Below are positions 51,264 to 63,400 of a DNA stretch of 64,000 nucleotides, piece after piece. The notes beneath the pieces were generated by a model that was given only the letters and a program-made list of their open reading frames with translations, was not told the origin of the DNA and did not search any database. The stretch spans positions 86,140-150,139 of the forward strand of contig CACNFA010000001.1 in the NCBI GenBank assembly GCA_902619675.1, written 5' to 3'. This DNA is from an uncultured Pelagibacteraceae bacterium (GTDB lineage: Bacteria; Pseudomonadota; Alphaproteobacteria; Pelagibacterales; Pelagibacteraceae). Position 1 is the stretch's first letter. Every line of letters starts with the position of its first letter. Both the position numbers and the translations under genes were made by a program.

Positions 51264-52160
51264 ATGATTAAAAAAAATAATTTAAGTAATTTTCCAACTC
51301 CCTCAGTTGGTGGTTTGTCAGTATATCTTTCGCAAATAAAAAAATTTCCAATGTTAGATGCGGAAGAAGAATACATGTTAGCAAAAAACTGGAAAGAAAA
51401 TGGAAATCTTCAGTCTGCACATAAGCTTGTGACAAGCCATTTGAGATTAGTTGCAAAAATTGCTATGGGTTATCGAGGGTACGGGCTACCAATAAATGAG
51501 CTTATTTCAGAAGGAAATTTGGGTTTGATGCAAGCTGTAAAAAAATTTGATCCTGACAAAGGATTCAGGTTAGCAACTTATGCTATGTGGTGGATCAAAG
51601 CTGCTATTCAAGAATACGTTTTAAGATCTTGGAGTTTAGTAAAAATGGGCACAACAACTGCTCAAAAAAAACTTTTTTTTAATTTAAAAAAAATTAAAAA
51701 TCAAATCGCTCCGGGTCAAGATGGCGACCTTAGAGAAGAACAAGTCAAAGAAATCTCCAAAAGACTTGATGTTGATTCTAAAGAAGTAATCAATATGAAT
51801 AGAAGATTGATGGGGCAGGAAAAATCATTAAATGACCCTATTAAAAGTGGAGAAACTGATGAGTGGCAAGATTGGATACCGGATGATGGTTTGGATCAAG
51901 AGTTGCTTGTTTCACAGCGTCAAGAATATGACGATAAGAAAGAATTATTAGATCAAGCGCTAAAAACTTTAGATAGTAGAGAAAAAGAGATAATTATTGC
52001 TAGAAGACTTTCAGATGACCCAATTACCTTGGAAGAATTAAGTAAGAAATATAAGATTAGCCGAGAACGAATAAGACAGATTGAGACAAAGGCATTCGAA
52101 AAATTACAAAAACTCATGATCAATGCTAGCAAATCAAAAAACTTACTACCGGCTAATTAG
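51264..52160 (+). CDS. rpoH: RNA polymerase sigma-32 factor
   Basis: [83 protein letters not shown]. Confidence 0.97.
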   Translation: MIKKNNLSNFPTPSVGGLSVYLSQIKKFPMLDAEEEYMLAKNWKENGNLQSAHKLVTSHLRLVAKIAMGYRGYGLPINELISEGNLGLMQAVKKFDPDKGFRLATYAMWWIKAAIQEYVLRSWSLVKMGTTTAQKKLFFNLKKIKNQIAPGQDGDLREEQVKEISKRLDVDSKEVINMNRRLMGQEKSLNDPIKSGETDEWQDWIPDDGLDQELLVSQRQEYDDKKELLDQALKTLDSREKEIIIARRLSDDPITLEELSKKYKISRERIRQIETKAFEKLQKLMINASKSKNLLPAN

Positions 52161-53449
52161 TTCTTAAAAGGGTCTTCTATTAAAATCGTATCGTCTCGCT
52201 CAGGACTCGTGGATATACTTGACACTTTAGCACCAATGAAATCCTCAAGAGCATATATATACTTTTTTGCATTTTCAGGTAAATCCTTCATATTTCTTAT
52301 TCCTTGAGTTTTTATCTTCCACCCAGGAAAAGTTTTGTAAATAGGTTTAATTTTAAACTGGTCTTCTGCGGAAGCTGGAAGGTAATCAATTTTTTTTCCA
52401 TTTAATTCGTATTGAATACACATTTTAATTTCATCTAATTCGTCTAAAACATCTAATTTAGTAAGTGCTATTCCGCTTATTCCAGAAATTTTGATAGTTT
52501 GCCTCACTAGAACTCCATCGAACCAACCACATCTTCTTTTTCTCGCTGTGACTGTTCCAAACTCTTTACCCCTTTTTCCAAGATTTTCACCAATTTTGTC
52601 TTTTAGTTCAGTCGGGAAAGGTCCGCTACCTACTCTTGTTGTATATGCTTTAGTTATTCCTAAAATATATCCAATTTTATCAGGTCCTGTGCCTGAGCCA
52701 GTTGCTGCCATTGCCGGTACAGTATTAGATGATGTTACAAAAGGATAAGTGCCATGATCAACATCTAATAATATACCTTGTGCGCCTTCAAATAATATTT
52801 TTTTTCTGTCTTTTTTAAACTCGTCTAATTTAAGCCATACAGGATTTGCGTATTTTAAAATATCAGGAGCAATACTTAATAGTTTTTTTTTAAGATCATT
52901 TTTTTTATAAATTTTTTTTTTTAAACCTTTCCTGATAGCATTATGATGCAAAAGAACGTTCTCAAGTCTTTTATCTAGATTGCTTTCTGATCTTAGATCC
53001 ATCACCCTTATTGCTCTTCTTCCAACTTTGTCCTCGTAACATGGGCCGATTCCTCTTCTAGTGGTTCCAATTTTTCCCTTGCCTGCTGAATCCTCCCTAA
53101 TTTCGTCCATTTCTTGATGAAAAGGAAGTATTAGAGACGCTGACTCGGAAATCATAAAATTATTAGGATTTACATCAATTCCTTGTTTTTTTATATCTTT
53201 TATTTCTGTTAATAATGCCCAAGGATCTATAACCACTCCATTCCCTAATATCGATACTTTTCCTTCTCTAACTATTCCTGATGGTAAAAGTCTCAATTTA
53301 AATATTTTTTTATCAATTACTAAAGTGTGCCCAGCATTATGGCCACCTTGAAATCTAACTACAACGTCAGCTTCACTAGAAAGCCAGTCTACTATTTTAC
53401 CCTTACCTTCGTCTCCCCATTGAGAGCCTACAACAACTACATTTCTCAT
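52157..53449 (-). CDS. purA: Adenylosuccinate synthetase
   Basis: [53 protein letters not shown]. Confidence 0.98.
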   Translation of the reverse strand: MRNVVVVGSQWGDEGKGKIVDWLSSEADVVVRFQGGHNAGHTLVIDKKIFKLRLLPSGIVREGKVSILGNGVVIDPWALLTEIKDIKKQGIDVNPNNFMISESASLILPFHQEMDEIREDSAGKGKIGTTRRGIGPCYEDKVGRRAIRVMDLRSESNLDKRLENVLLHHNAIRKGLKKKIYKKNDLKKKLLSIAPDILKYANPVWLKLDEFKKDRKKILFEGAQGILLDVDHGTYPFVTSSNTVPAMAATGSGTGPDKIGYILGITKAYTTRVGSGPFPTELKDKIGENLGKRGKEFGTVTARKRRCGWFDGVLVRQTIKISGISGIALTKLDVLDELDEIKMCIQYELNGKKIDYLPASAEDQFKIKPIYKTFPGWKIKTQGIRNMKDLPENAKKYIYALEDFIGAKVSSISTSPERDDTILIEDPFKN

Positions 53450-54258
53450 TTAATATATTTTCTTATCATAATTGAATTTAGGTGATTTATAGGTCCATGC
53501 CCCTTTCCTATAATTAGATTTGTTTTAATAGCTTGGTTTACATATTTAATTCCAAGCTCACAAGATTTCTTTATAGGTTTTCCACATGATAAAAATGTTG
53601 CTATAGCGCTTGACAAGGTACAACCTGTTCCGTGAGTATTTTTCGTATTAATCTTTCTATTCTTAAAAATTTTAAGCTCGTTTCTATTTAAAAAAATATC
53701 TTTCACAAAATTTGATTTTCTATGGCCACCTTTTATTAAAACATTTCTAGCACCTAGCTTAATCAAAATTTTTCCAGCTTGAATCATATCGCTAACACTT
53801 GTAATTCTAGTATTCGTTAAAACCTCTGCCTCTGGTATATTTGGAGTAATTAAAAAAGATTTTTTTATTAATTTATTTTTAAGATTAGATATAGCTTTAT
53901 CATTTATCAATTTTGTTCCACTTTTGGCAACCATAACTGGGTCTAAAACTATTCTTGAAAAACTCAAACTTCTGATAGCGTCAGAAATCGTTTCTACTAC
54001 TTTTGATGAGTGCAACATACCTATTTTTATTGCATCTGGTTTTATATCTTTACATGTGTAGAAAATTTGTTTTTTAATTTCAATTGGTTTTATTGGCACT
54101 ACAGAATAAACTCCTTTTGTATTTTGAGCAGTTACTGCAGTAATCGCTGTCATTGCATAACTGCCTAACGCAGTAACTGTCTTTATATCTGCTTGAATTC
54201 CAGCTCCGCCAGAAGAGTCTGAACCTGCAATAATTAAAATTTTCGATTTTGGTTTCAA
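53446..54258 (-). CDS. thiD: Hydroxymethylpyrimidine/phosphomethylpyrimidine kinase
   Basis: [63 protein letters not shown]. Confidence 0.97.
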   Translation of the reverse strand: MKPKSKILIIAGSDSSGGAGIQADIKTVTALGSYAMTAITAVTAQNTKGVYSVVPIKPIEIKKQIFYTCKDIKPDAIKIGMLHSSKVVETISDAIRSLSFSRIVLDPVMVAKSGTKLINDKAISNLKNKLIKKSFLITPNIPEAEVLTNTRITSVSDMIQAGKILIKLGARNVLIKGGHRKSNFVKDIFLNRNELKIFKNRKINTKNTHGTGCTLSSAIATFLSCGKPIKKSCELGIKYVNQAIKTNLIIGKGHGPINHLNSIMIRKYIK

Positions 54259-54259
54259 A

Positions 54260-55591
54260 TTATTTTATTGATTTCTTAATTAAATTTATACATTTAAATA
54301 TATGAATTTTATTATTCGACTCTGCCATTATTCGAATTTTAGGCTCAGTTCCAGATTTTCTTACTAAAATTCTACCTCTGCTCCCCATTAAAATTTGTGC
54401 TTTTTTAATTGCTTTTTTACACTTAACTGTGTTGATTACATCTTTGTCTTTTACAGTAATATTTTCCAAAATTTGAGGTAGTGGCTTAAAAACACTTAGT
54501 AACTTACTTGCTTTTTTGATCTTCCTTAAAGAAAATAAAACTTCTAGAGCTACTAATAAACCATCGCCTGTAGTTGCAAATTTTCCTAAAATTATGTGAC
54601 CAGATTGCTCCCCTCCTAAATTAAAGTTCAATTTTTTCATTTTTTCTTTCACATATCTATCTCCAACTTTAGACCTAGTAAATTTAATTTTTTCTTGTTT
54701 TAAAAATTTTTCTAATCCATAATTTGACATCAGTGTTCCAACTACCCCACCTTTTAATATTTTTTTTAGTTTCCATCTTTTTGCAAGCATAGCTATTATT
54801 TGATCTCCATCGATTATTTTACCATTCTCATCGCACATAATAATTCTATCTGCATCTCCATCAAATGAAATTCCAACATGTGCTTTATGCTTTTTCACAG
54901 CTGATTTAATTTTTAATGGATTTGTTGAGCCACAGTTATTATTGATATTTAAGCCATTAGGACTAACCCCTATGGGGATAATTTTAGCTCCTAATTCTTT
55001 TAGTAATTTTGGAGCTGCTTTATAACATGCACCATTTGCACAATCTAAAACAATCTTTAATCCTTTTAAATTAAAATTTTTTGGGAAATTATTTTTTAAT
55101 ATCTTTATATATCTTTCATTCCCATCTTCTAGTCTTTTTACTCTACCTAAATACTTAGGGTCTGTAAGTTGCTTGGTGTTTTTTGCGTCTATTAATTTTT
55201 CAATCTTCTTTTCAATTTTATCAGAAAGTTTCAAACCATCAGGGCCAAACAGTTTTAAGCCATTATCATAGTATGGGTTATGAGAGGCTGTTATCATTAT
55301 ACCCATATTGGCTTTCATAGATTTAGTCAGCATTGCTAATCCATTTGTTGGTAGAGGTCCAAGTGTAAAAACATGCATCCCGCCTGATACCAAGCCTGAA
55401 ACTAAAGCCGGCTCCAAAGTGTATCCTGAAAGCCTTGTGTCTTTAGCGATAATAGCTATTTGTTTTGATTTTTTTTGATTTTTAAAAAAATTTCCAGAAG
55501 CTAATCCAAATTTAAAAAATTTTTCACCAGTTATATTGCCTCTGTTTACAGTGCCTCTGATACCATCTGTTCCAAAATATTTATTTTTCAT
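54260..55591 (-). CDS. glmM: Phosphoglucosamine mutase
   Basis: YFGTDGIRGTVNRG, ITASHNPYYDNGLKLFGPDG, SFDGDADR, VRKSGTEPKIRIMAE. Confidence 0.98.
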   Translation of the reverse strand: MKNKYFGTDGIRGTVNRGNITGEKFFKFGLASGNFFKNQKKSKQIAIIAKDTRLSGYTLEPALVSGLVSGGMHVFTLGPLPTNGLAMLTKSMKANMGIMITASHNPYYDNGLKLFGPDGLKLSDKIEKKIEKLIDAKNTKQLTDPKYLGRVKRLEDGNERYIKILKNNFPKNFNLKGLKIVLDCANGACYKAAPKLLKELGAKIIPIGVSPNGLNINNNCGSTNPLKIKSAVKKHKAHVGISFDGDADRIIMCDENGKIIDGDQIIAMLAKRWKLKKILKGGVVGTLMSNYGLEKFLKQEKIKFTRSKVGDRYVKEKMKKLNFNLGGEQSGHIILGKFATTGDGLLVALEVLFSLRKIKKASKLLSVFKPLPQILENITVKDKDVINTVKCKKAIKKAQILMGSRGRILVRKSGTEPKIRIMAESNNKIHIFKCINLIKKSIK

Positions 55592-56649
55592 TTTTTTTGA
55601 AGTATTTTATCAAATACTAAAATCCCTTGTTTTATCTCTTTAACATCATGAACCCTAAAAATTTGTACTCCTTGAGATAATAAAAAAAGTACTGACGCTA
55701 AAGTACCACCTATCCTACTTACGGAGTCATATTTACCAGATACTTGCCCAATAAATCTTTTCCTTGAAGTTCCAACTAAAATAGGAAAACCTAGACTATG
55801 AAACAAAGAAATGTTTGAAATTAAAGTCAAATTATGTTTCAAATTTTTACCAAATCCAATTCCTGGATCTAATATAATATTTTTATCTTTAATCTTATTG
55901 ATATTTTTTTCAAAAAAATCGTAAATATCTAATAATACGTTTTTATAGTTAGGATTTTTTTGCATATTGTTAGGTGAGCCTTGCATGTGGTGTAAGACTT
56001 TAGGGACATTATATTTGTTTAAAAATTTATTAGAGTTTTGATCAAATGTAAATGCGGATACATCATTAATTAAATTCACACCATACTTTAAACTTTTAGT
56101 CATAATATCAGATTTTCTTGTATCAATTGATAAACATGTACTTTTGTATTTTTTTTTAAAATTTTTAATGACGAATTCAATTCTTTTCCATTCAATTGAT
56201 GGTTTAATTGTTTTTGAGCCTGGTCTAGTCGACTCTCCGCCAACATCTATAATTGTTGCACCAGACTTTATCATATTTGATATTTGCTTGAATGATTTAT
56301 TTTTTTTATTAAATTTTCCTCCGTCTGAGAAACTATCAGGGGTTAAGTTTAAAATACCCATTACTGATGGCTTAGAGAAATTAACACCTTTTAAAAAATT
56401 TCTTTTTTTCGACGTAATTTTTTTGAGATTTCTTTTTATTATTTTTTGTTCAAGAATGCGTAGTTTTTTGATGTCTCTAATATCAATTGTTTTTTTTTTT
56501 ATTCTTTTATTTTTCCTTTGAATTAGTTCAAGATTGCCAAAAGCAATTTGCATATTTCCACATAAGGGCAGTGCTCTTTTTTGATGAATTAGTTTAATTG
56601 CCTGATTTCCAAAATAAAAATTACACGCACGAGTGTAATATTTAACCAT
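55588..56649 (-). CDS. folP: Dihydropteroate synthase (with N-terminal extension)
   Basis: VMGILNLTPDSFSDGG, IDVGGESTRPGS, DPGIGFGKNLKHN. Confidence 0.95.
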   Translation of the reverse strand: MVKYYTRACNFYFGNQAIKLIHQKRALPLCGNMQIAFGNLELIQRKNKRIKKKTIDIRDIKKLRILEQKIIKRNLKKITSKKRNFLKGVNFSKPSVMGILNLTPDSFSDGGKFNKKNKSFKQISNMIKSGATIIDVGGESTRPGSKTIKPSIEWKRIEFVIKNFKKKYKSTCLSIDTRKSDIMTKSLKYGVNLINDVSAFTFDQNSNKFLNKYNVPKVLHHMQGSPNNMQKNPNYKNVLLDIYDFFEKNINKIKDKNIILDPGIGFGKNLKHNLTLISNISLFHSLGFPILVGTSRKRFIGQVSGKYDSVSRIGGTLASVLFLLSQGVQIFRVHDVKEIKQGILVFDKILQKK

Positions 56650-56653
56650 TTAA

Positions 56654-58546
56654 TTAAATAGCAGGTTTTGGTTTTAATCCAAGTGATCCAAGGGCTGATG
56701 AAGATTTTTTGTCATCATCATCTTCTTTAAATGATCTGGTAGGTTTTATATCTTTTAGAATCAAATCTCTTATTTCGTCGCCTGATAATGTTTCATAAAT
56801 TAAAAGTGCTTTAGAAAGTTTATGTAGGTCATCAATTTTTTCCGTAAGAACTTTCTTTGCTCGCTCGTAACCTTTGTCTACAATTTTTTTAACCTCAAGA
56901 TCGATTTTTTTCGCAGTTTCCTCAGACATATTTTGTTGTTTTGTCACCGATCTTCCTAAAAAAACTTCCTCCTCATTCTCTCCATATGCAATGGTTCCCA
57001 GTTCTGAACTCATTCCATATTTTGTTACCATGTTTTTTGCCATTTTAGTCACCATTTCAATATCCGAAGACGCCCCTGATGTTACTTTGTCGTGACCAAA
57101 AATTATTTCCTCTGCAATTCTTCCTCCCATTGCAACTGCTATATCTGCGTGCATTTTTTCTCTTGTTACAGATAGTTGATCTCTTTCCGGAAGCCTCATT
57201 ACCATTCCTAGTGCTCTACCTCTAGGAATAATTGTGGCTTTATGAATAGGGTCAGAAGCTTTTTCATTCAGTGCGACTATTGCGTGACCACCTTCATGGT
57301 ATGCTGTAAGTTTTTTTTCATCTTCAGACATCACCATAGATCTTCTTTCAGCACCCATCATCACTTTATCTTTTGCTTCCTCAACATCTGACATCGTAAC
57401 AACTCTTTTATTCTTTCTTGCCGCAAGTAAAGCTGACTCGTTGATTAAGTTTGCTAAATCAGCGCCTGAAAATCCAGGTGTTCCTCTAGCTATAGTTCTA
57501 AGCTTAACGTCAGGACCTATATTAATTTTTTTTACATGAACCTTAAGGATTGCTTCTCTTCCGATTATATCAGGGTTACCAACAACTACCTGTCTATCAA
57601 ATCTCCCGGGTCTCAATAATGCAGGATCTAATACGTCTGGTCTATTAGTAGCTGCTATTAGAATAATACCTTCATTTGTATCAAAGCCGTCCATCTCAAC
57701 AAGTAACTGATTAAGAGTTTGTTCTCTCTCATCGTTCCCACCGCCTAAACCAGCACCTCTACTTCTTCCGACTGCATCAATTTCATCGATAAATATTATA
57801 CACGGTGAGTGTTTTTTACCTTGCTCAAACATATCCCTCACTCTAGATGCTCCTACACCAACGAACATCTCTACAAAATCTGATCCTGAAATAGAAAAAA
57901 ATGGTACGTTAGCCTCGCCTGCAATCGCCTTAGCAAGTAAAGTTTTACCTGTTCCAGGAGGACCAATTAAAAGTGCGCCTTTAGGAATTTTTCCACCAAG
58001 ACGGCTAAATTTTTTTGGATCTTTTAAAAATTCAACAATCTCCTCTACTTCCTCTTTAGCCTCTTCAACTCCGGCTACGTCATTAAAAGTTACTTTACCT
58101 TGAGCTTCGTTTAACAACTTAGCTTTTGATCTTCCAAAACCCATCGCGCCACCTTTACCACCTTGCATTTGACGCATAAAAAATATCCAAACACCAATAA
58201 GTAAAAGCATTGGAAACCAGGATAATAGAATCCCTAAAAGTGATGGCATTTTATCTTCTTGAGGCGCAGCAACAATGCTTACTCCCTTTTCAGAAAGTTT
58301 ATCAACCAACTCCGGATAATTTGGTGAGTAAGTGCTAAATTTTTTTCCATCTGCGAGGATACCATTGATGTTGTTGCCTTGAATTTCAACTTCTACGACC
58401 CTGCCATTATCTACCTCATTTAGGAAATTTGAAAATGGAAGGGTGTTATTTTGTGAATTTATTTTATTTGGATCTTGAAACATATTAAATAGACCTACTG
58501 AAAGAAGGACTATAATCACCCACATAACTAAATTCTTTAAATTCAT
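56654..58546 (-). CDS. ftsH: ATP-dependent zinc metalloprotease FtsH
   Basis: [26 protein letters not shown] motifs, HEGGHAIV zinc site. Confidence 0.98.
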   Translation of the reverse strand: MNLKNLVMWVIIVLLSVGLFNMFQDPNKINSQNNTLPFSNFLNEVDNGRVVEVEIQGNNINGILADGKKFSTYSPNYPELVDKLSEKGVSIVAAPQEDKMPSLLGILLSWFPMLLLIGVWIFFMRQMQGGKGGAMGFGRSKAKLLNEAQGKVTFNDVAGVEEAKEEVEEIVEFLKDPKKFSRLGGKIPKGALLIGPPGTGKTLLAKAIAGEANVPFFSISGSDFVEMFVGVGASRVRDMFEQGKKHSPCIIFIDEIDAVGRSRGAGLGGGNDEREQTLNQLLVEMDGFDTNEGIILIAATNRPDVLDPALLRPGRFDRQVVVGNPDIIGREAILKVHVKKINIGPDVKLRTIARGTPGFSGADLANLINESALLAARKNKRVVTMSDVEEAKDKVMMGAERRSMVMSEDEKKLTAYHEGGHAIVALNEKASDPIHKATIIPRGRALGMVMRLPERDQLSVTREKMHADIAVAMGGRIAEEIIFGHDKVTSGASSDIEMVTKMAKNMVTKYGMSSELGTIAYGENEEEVFLGRSVTKQQNMSEETAKKIDLEVKKIVDKGYERAKKVLTEKIDDLHKLSKALLIYETLSGDEIRDLILKDIKPTRSFKEDDDDKKSSSALGSLGLKPKPAI

Positions 58547-58641
58547 ATCTTCTAAATAATCATTAAATATTAATTAACAAGTATATAGTAATCGAAATTA
58601 AGTTGTAAATAAGACAAAATATATCAGTATTTACTATAATT

Positions 58642-59661
58642 TTACTTATTTTCTGCTGATAGGCTTAAATGATCTCCTTTTTTAATAAAAATACATCCCC
58701 CTAGAGTCGCTTTCTTAAATTTTTTAGTCTCCAAATTTTTTATCAAAGCAACTACTTTTTTTGACCTTGGATTATAATAATTTTTTTTAATTAATTTAAT
58801 AGACTTATTAATTGTTCTAATTTTAATTTCTTCATTAAGTCCATGAAATTTAATAAGGTTGATCTTGATGTCTTTTTTTAATTTTTTAGTTATATTTGCA
58901 AAGGTTTTTTCAAAATAATAGTCTAAAGTTGCTCTGCTAGATGCTAAATTATTAATCGATTTAATTATCTGATCATATTCTATACCGCTTTTTTTGAGAG
59001 GTTTTTTTAAGTTTCTTATTTTTGTTCTTAGAAATTTATTATCATTATTAGACGGATCTTTTATATAATTTCCGAAAATATTCTTTGAAATTTTTATAAG
59101 ATCATTTTTTTTGGTATCTAATAAAGGTCTATACAATCTAATATCTTTTTTGAGTTTAAGTAATGGTTTCATCGCTGATAAACCCACTAATCCGCTTCCT
59201 CTTGATAGTCTAATTAAAAAGGTTTCAACTTGATCTTCTAGGTTGTGCCCAGTCAAAATTAGTTTTACTTTTTTTTTAATACAAAAACTTGAGAGCATAT
59301 CATACCTAATTTTTCTTGCTGTGCCTTGAATATTGTTATTTATTTTTTTTTTATTAACTAAAATTGTAAGATTAATTTTATGTGTTTTTAATAATTTTTT
59401 AACTTTAGTAGCTTCTTTTGATGAATTTTTTCTGATGCTATGATCAACTAAAACATAATGAAATTTTAACTTTTTTTCTAAGCTGTAAAATCTGCAAAGT
59501 GAGGCGAGCGCAAGACTGTCTGGGCCTCCCGAAACAGCAACAACTATAGATTTATTTTTTAAATTACTAAGTTTTTTTTTAAAATTTTGATAAAGCTCAG
59601 GCGAGTCATCAAAAAATTTAAAACTATTTTTAAGTTTTACACTTGAATTTTTTTTGCTCAT
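58642..59661 (-). CDS. tilS: tRNA(Ile)-lysidine synthase
   Basis: VAVSGGPDSLALASL PP-loop, LTGHNLEDQVETFLIRLSRGSGLVGLSAM. Confidence 0.95.
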   Translation of the reverse strand: MSKKNSSVKLKNSFKFFDDSPELYQNFKKKLSNLKNKSIVVAVSGGPDSLALASLCRFYSLEKKLKFHYVLVDHSIRKNSSKEATKVKKLLKTHKINLTILVNKKKINNNIQGTARKIRYDMLSSFCIKKKVKLILTGHNLEDQVETFLIRLSRGSGLVGLSAMKPLLKLKKDIRLYRPLLDTKKNDLIKISKNIFGNYIKDPSNNDNKFLRTKIRNLKKPLKKSGIEYDQIIKSINNLASSRATLDYYFEKTFANITKKLKKDIKINLIKFHGLNEEIKIRTINKSIKLIKKNYYNPRSKKVVALIKNLETKKFKKATLGGCIFIKKGDHLSLSAENK

Positions 59662-60598
59662 ATTGAGCTTTTTGTAGCACAGACTTGCTCGCTTTTGGGT
59701 ATTCTTTTTTCAAACCTAATATCATTTTACAACCCTGATCTTTTTCTCCAAGTTGAACCATGGTTATTCCAAGTTTTAAAAGATTATCAGCAGCTTTTTT
59801 ACTTTTAGGATAATTTTGATAGCCATCTAGATAAGCAGTAGCGGCGTCTGAGTATAGTTGTCTAATTCTAAATGTCTCACCGTACCAGTATTGAGCACTA
59901 CCAGCTAAATCATGATCTTTATTTTTATCTATAAACTCTCTAAGGGCAAACTCTGCTGTTTCATAATCTCCAATTTTCATAAAACTTACAGCGAACTCAT
60001 ATTGCTCTTTAGCAGGTTTATCTGGTAACAAAGATTCCTTTTTTTCTGGCTCCTCAGTAATTACTGTCTGGGCTGTTTCAACAGAATTAATTGTTTGTTC
60101 TTTTGGCAAATTAGTCGTTTGATACCCCGGACTAGCACCAAAGTCTTGGGGTTTGCTTGTACCCGGTAAATTTGTTTTTGCCTCTTTAGATTTTGTTACA
60201 GTTCCAGTTTCTAAATCAGAAAACCTTAATTGTGTATCGGATTGTATCTTTGTTACTCTACTAGATAATTTATCCAATTTAAAATTTACTTCTTCAAATT
60301 TGTTTGTTAACTCTCTAAACTGGTCTTCAATCTCATTGAGCTTAAGAAGATGTTTGGTTAAAATATCTTCATTTAAACTATCTGATTTAAATTTAGGTGA
60401 GCTTGAGCTCACAGCTAAATCAGATTTTTGATAGACTGCTTTCTCTAAAGTCTTTAAGTCTTTTGTTATAACTTGAATTTGATCTGAAATCGCTTTTAAA
60501 TATATCTCTTCCTCCTCTGAGTTTACGTTTAAAATATTTAGAGAATAAATTGATATAATTATAATAAAATTTATAAATAACTTTTTTACTTTTTCCAT
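59630..60598 (-). CDS. cpoB: Tol-Pal associated TPR protein CpoB/YbgF
   Basis: Signal peptide, coiled coil, TPRs (EQYEFAVSFMKIGDYETAEFALREFIDKNKDHDLAGSAQYWYGETF); next to pal; ATG at 60598 preferred. Confidence 0.92.
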   Translation of the reverse strand: MEKVKKLFINFIIIISIYSLNILNVNSEEEEIYLKAISDQIQVITKDLKTLEKAVYQKSDLAVSSSSPKFKSDSLNEDILTKHLLKLNEIEDQFRELTNKFEEVNFKLDKLSSRVTKIQSDTQLRFSDLETGTVTKSKEAKTNLPGTSKPQDFGASPGYQTTNLPKEQTINSVETAQTVITEEPEKKESLLPDKPAKEQYEFAVSFMKIGDYETAEFALREFIDKNKDHDLAGSAQYWYGETFRIRQLYSDAATAYLDGYQNYPKSKKAADNLLKLGITMVQLGEKDQGCKMILGLKKEYPKASKSVLQKAQYEQKKFKCKT

Positions 60599-60632
60599 GA
60601 TTCTTTTTTTATTTTGATATAGTGGCAAAAAA

Positions 60633-60670
60633 AAGACCCTTTAATAAATATGAATATTAAAGGGTCTTTA
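60633..60670 (-). terminator. Rho-independent terminator after pal
   Basis: Long stem AAAGACCCTTTAAT...ATTAAAGGGTCTTT followed by an eight-T run in minus direction. Confidence 0.9.
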
Positions 60671-60690
60671 ATTAATTTAATTAAACTTTA

Positions 60691-61167
60691 TTAGTTTACT
60701 TTAACAGTAACTGATCTTCTGTTTTGTGACCATGCTAAAGGTGAAGATTTTGGGTTTACAGGTTTTTCTTTTCCATAACTTATAACAGAAATTCTTTTTC
60801 CTGAAATTCCATATGTCATCAAATAATCTCTAGCTGCGTTAGCTCTTCTTTCACCTAATGCTAAGTTGTACTCTCTAGTACCTCTTTCATCAGCGTGACC
60901 TTCTATCGTCACATTAAGATTTTTGTTCTTTCTCAAAAAAGTTGCTTGTTTTCTTAATGTAGCTCTTGAAGCTGTTGTAAGAGAAGATTTGTTTGTAGCA
61001 AAGAATACTCTATCAGGAACTCCTGTCGCTAAATATTCAACTGTTTCCTTACCTGTGTATACGTCACCATCTATATCACCAGATTTTTTTGCAGTTGAAC
61101 ATGCGCTAAGAAGTAAAGTAGTAAAAACTACTAGTAATATGTTTTTTAAATTCGTGTTTAATGTCAT
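60691..61167 (-). CDS. pal: Peptidoglycan-associated lipoprotein
   Basis: Lipobox LLLSACS, OmpA domain VTIEGHADERGTREYNLALGERRANAARDYL. Confidence 0.97.
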   Translation of the reverse strand: MTLNTNLKNILLVVFTTLLLSACSTAKKSGDIDGDVYTGKETVEYLATGVPDRVFFATNKSSLTTASRATLRKQATFLRKNKNLNVTIEGHADERGTREYNLALGERRANAARDYLMTYGISGKRISVISYGKEKPVNPKSSPLAWSQNRRSVTVKVN

Positions 61168-61242
61168 TTTATCCCCTAGGTTTATTGTGGTTATTTCAAA
61201 TTATTAGAAATTATTCAAGTATATTTTACATAAAATGCAACC

Positions 61243-62580
61243 TCACTTAGATAATAAAGAGGACCAAGATGGGTCTGAAGCGTCAGTTTTAGTGGAAAGC
61301 TTCCTTTCATTGTAGCCAGTTATATCTATTGACCACAATTTAGCTGTAAATCCCTCCCCTTTTTCCCCGGCTTTAGTTTCTCTATAAAATACAAGAACCC
61401 GACCATTAGGAGACCATGATGGTGCTTCTTGATAATAATTTTCGGTTAGCAGTCTTTCACCTGTTCCGTCTATCCTCATTACGCCAATATAAAATTTTCC
61501 TTTATGCATTTTAGTAAATGCAATCAAATCACCTCTAGGCGACCATACAGGTGTACCGTATATTCCTTTTCCAAAAGTAATTCTTTTTACACCACTACCA
61601 TCACTTCTCATTACATAAATTTGTTGAAGTCCACTCCTATCAGAATTAAAAGCGATAAATTTTCCGTCTGGCGAAAAAGAAGGAGATGTGTCAATTGATG
61701 AATGTTCTGTTATTCTCTCCACAACTCTAGATTCTAAATCCATAGTATAAATATCTGAGTTACCGTCTTTAGCAAAACTCATTATAATTTTTTTTCCATC
61801 AGGAGAAAATCTAGGCGCAAAAGTCATCCCCGGAAAATTGCCGACGACTTCTTGCGTACCTGTTTCAATATCAAGTAAATAAACTCTAGGCATATTTCTA
61901 AAATATGACATGTAAGTTACCATTTGATTTGTTGGATTAAATCTTGGAGTTAATACTAACTCGTTACCAAGTGTCAAATATTTTGTATTAAATCCATCCT
62001 GATCCATAATTGCCAATTTTTTTACTCTTTGGTTTTTTGGTCCACTTTCAGCAACATAAATTATTCTTGTATCAAAATATCCTTCCTCACCTGTCAATCT
62101 TTCATATATTTTATCCGAAATGATATGAGCAACTCTCCTCCAATTTGAAGGTGTAGTAGTAAAAGCTAATGCAGTCATTTCTTGTGCAGCTGTTAAATCC
62201 CACAATCTAAATTCAACTTTTAGTTTTTCGTCTTTAACTAAAATCTTTCCCGTAACTAGCGCTTGGGCTTTGATCAATCTCCAATCCTCAAATCTAGGTT
62301 TTAAGTGTGCAATATCAGGTTTTTGAACAAAAGCTTCTTTTTTTAATGGATTAAACAACCCTGTTCTTCTAAAATTATTTTCAATAATTTTTGATATATT
62401 AATTCCTAAGTCTCTCACTTTAATGTCTTTTTGTTCTTCAGATTTAATATCAACATGAAGCGGTGAAACTGCAATAGGTAAAGGATCTAAATTACCTCTA
62501 GTTATATCAACTTCTATTAAAGCATTTAATTTTGAGAAAATTATGAAATTAATAAAAATAAAAAAAAATACTTTTCTCAT
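61243..62580 (-). CDS. tolB: Tol-Pal system beta-propeller protein TolB
   Basis: [34 protein letters not shown]/TolB-type repeats. Confidence 0.97.
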   Translation of the reverse strand: MRKVFFFIFINFIIFSKLNALIEVDITRGNLDPLPIAVSPLHVDIKSEEQKDIKVRDLGINISKIIENNFRRTGLFNPLKKEAFVQKPDIAHLKPRFEDWRLIKAQALVTGKILVKDEKLKVEFRLWDLTAAQEMTALAFTTTPSNWRRVAHIISDKIYERLTGEEGYFDTRIIYVAESGPKNQRVKKLAIMDQDGFNTKYLTLGNELVLTPRFNPTNQMVTYMSYFRNMPRVYLLDIETGTQEVVGNFPGMTFAPRFSPDGKKIIMSFAKDGNSDIYTMDLESRVVERITEHSSIDTSPSFSPDGKFIAFNSDRSGLQQIYVMRSDGSGVKRITFGKGIYGTPVWSPRGDLIAFTKMHKGKFYIGVMRIDGTGERLLTENYYQEAPSWSPNGRVLVFYRETKAGEKGEGFTAKLWSIDITGYNERKLSTKTDASDPSWSSLLSK

Positions 62581-62581
62581 C

Positions 62582-63391
62582 TTATCCTTTAAGCATCTCA
62601 GTTGGATTAAAATTTAATTGTAATTCTCTCCATTTTTCGTATCCTGTAGGTGGTACCTTTAAAGGTTGGCACAATCTTACAGCTCTTAAAGCGCTTTCAG
62701 CTAAAACTTTATAAAATTTTTGACCTGGTTTGTTCATACGTTCGTGATCTAAAATTTCAGATTTCATGATTGTTCCATCTTTTTTTAACTGTAACTTAAT
62801 TCTGACTAATAAATTTTCATTATATGGCAGACCTAAAGGAATACTCCAACAACCAAATATTTGAGCTCTCAATGCATCTTCCTCAGATAAAGTTAATCCA
62901 GAAGCAAAAGAATTTTTTTTACTACTTTGCGTAATCTTTTCATTTTTTTCTTGCTCTACTGCTTCAATTTCTTTTGCTTTATCAATTAGCGCAGCTATCT
63001 GATTTGTGTCTATGATTTCTTTTTTTTCAAATTCTGACGATTGTCTTATTTCTGGTTTAACTTCCTCAGGATTTTGTTTTTTTTTGGTTATCTGTTTTTC
63101 TTCATTTTTTTCATTAGGAAGTGGAATTCTGTCCGGTTTTTCTTTTGCTTTCGCAGCTGGAGGAGCTTGTTCTGATACCACTCTTTCCTCTTCCTTTTTT
63201 TTCTTCTCTTCTATTATTTTTCTTGCCTTAGGTGCATAAGGAATATTAGTTTTGTCTGAAATTTGAATTAACTCAACTGATACAATAGGTGGTAAATCTA
63301 TAGGTTCTCTAATCATAAATGGCAAACTCAATACTGTTAGCACAATCATAAGCGAGTGAAAAGTTAATGAATAGACTAAACTTCTTATCAT
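62582..63391 (-). CDS. tolA: TolA-like envelope protein
   Basis: N-terminal TM, charged middle, C-terminal TolA-like domain; tolR-tolA-tolB order. Confidence 0.85.
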   Translation of the reverse strand: MIRSLVYSLTFHSLMIVLTVLSLPFMIREPIDLPPIVSVELIQISDKTNIPYAPKARKIIEEKKKKEEERVVSEQAPPAAKAKEKPDRIPLPNEKNEEKQITKKKQNPEEVKPEIRQSSEFEKKEIIDTNQIAALIDKAKEIEAVEQEKNEKITQSSKKNSFASGLTLSEEDALRAQIFGCWSIPLGLPYNENLLVRIKLQLKKDGTIMKSEILDHERMNKPGQKFYKVLAESALRAVRLCQPLKVPPTGYEKWRELQLNFNPTEMLKG

Positions 63392-63400
63392 ATTTCATCC

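Noticed and set aside
56144-56521. 125-aa plus-strand ORF opposite folP
   Set aside because: Phe/Leu-rich translation produced by the A-rich coding strand of folP
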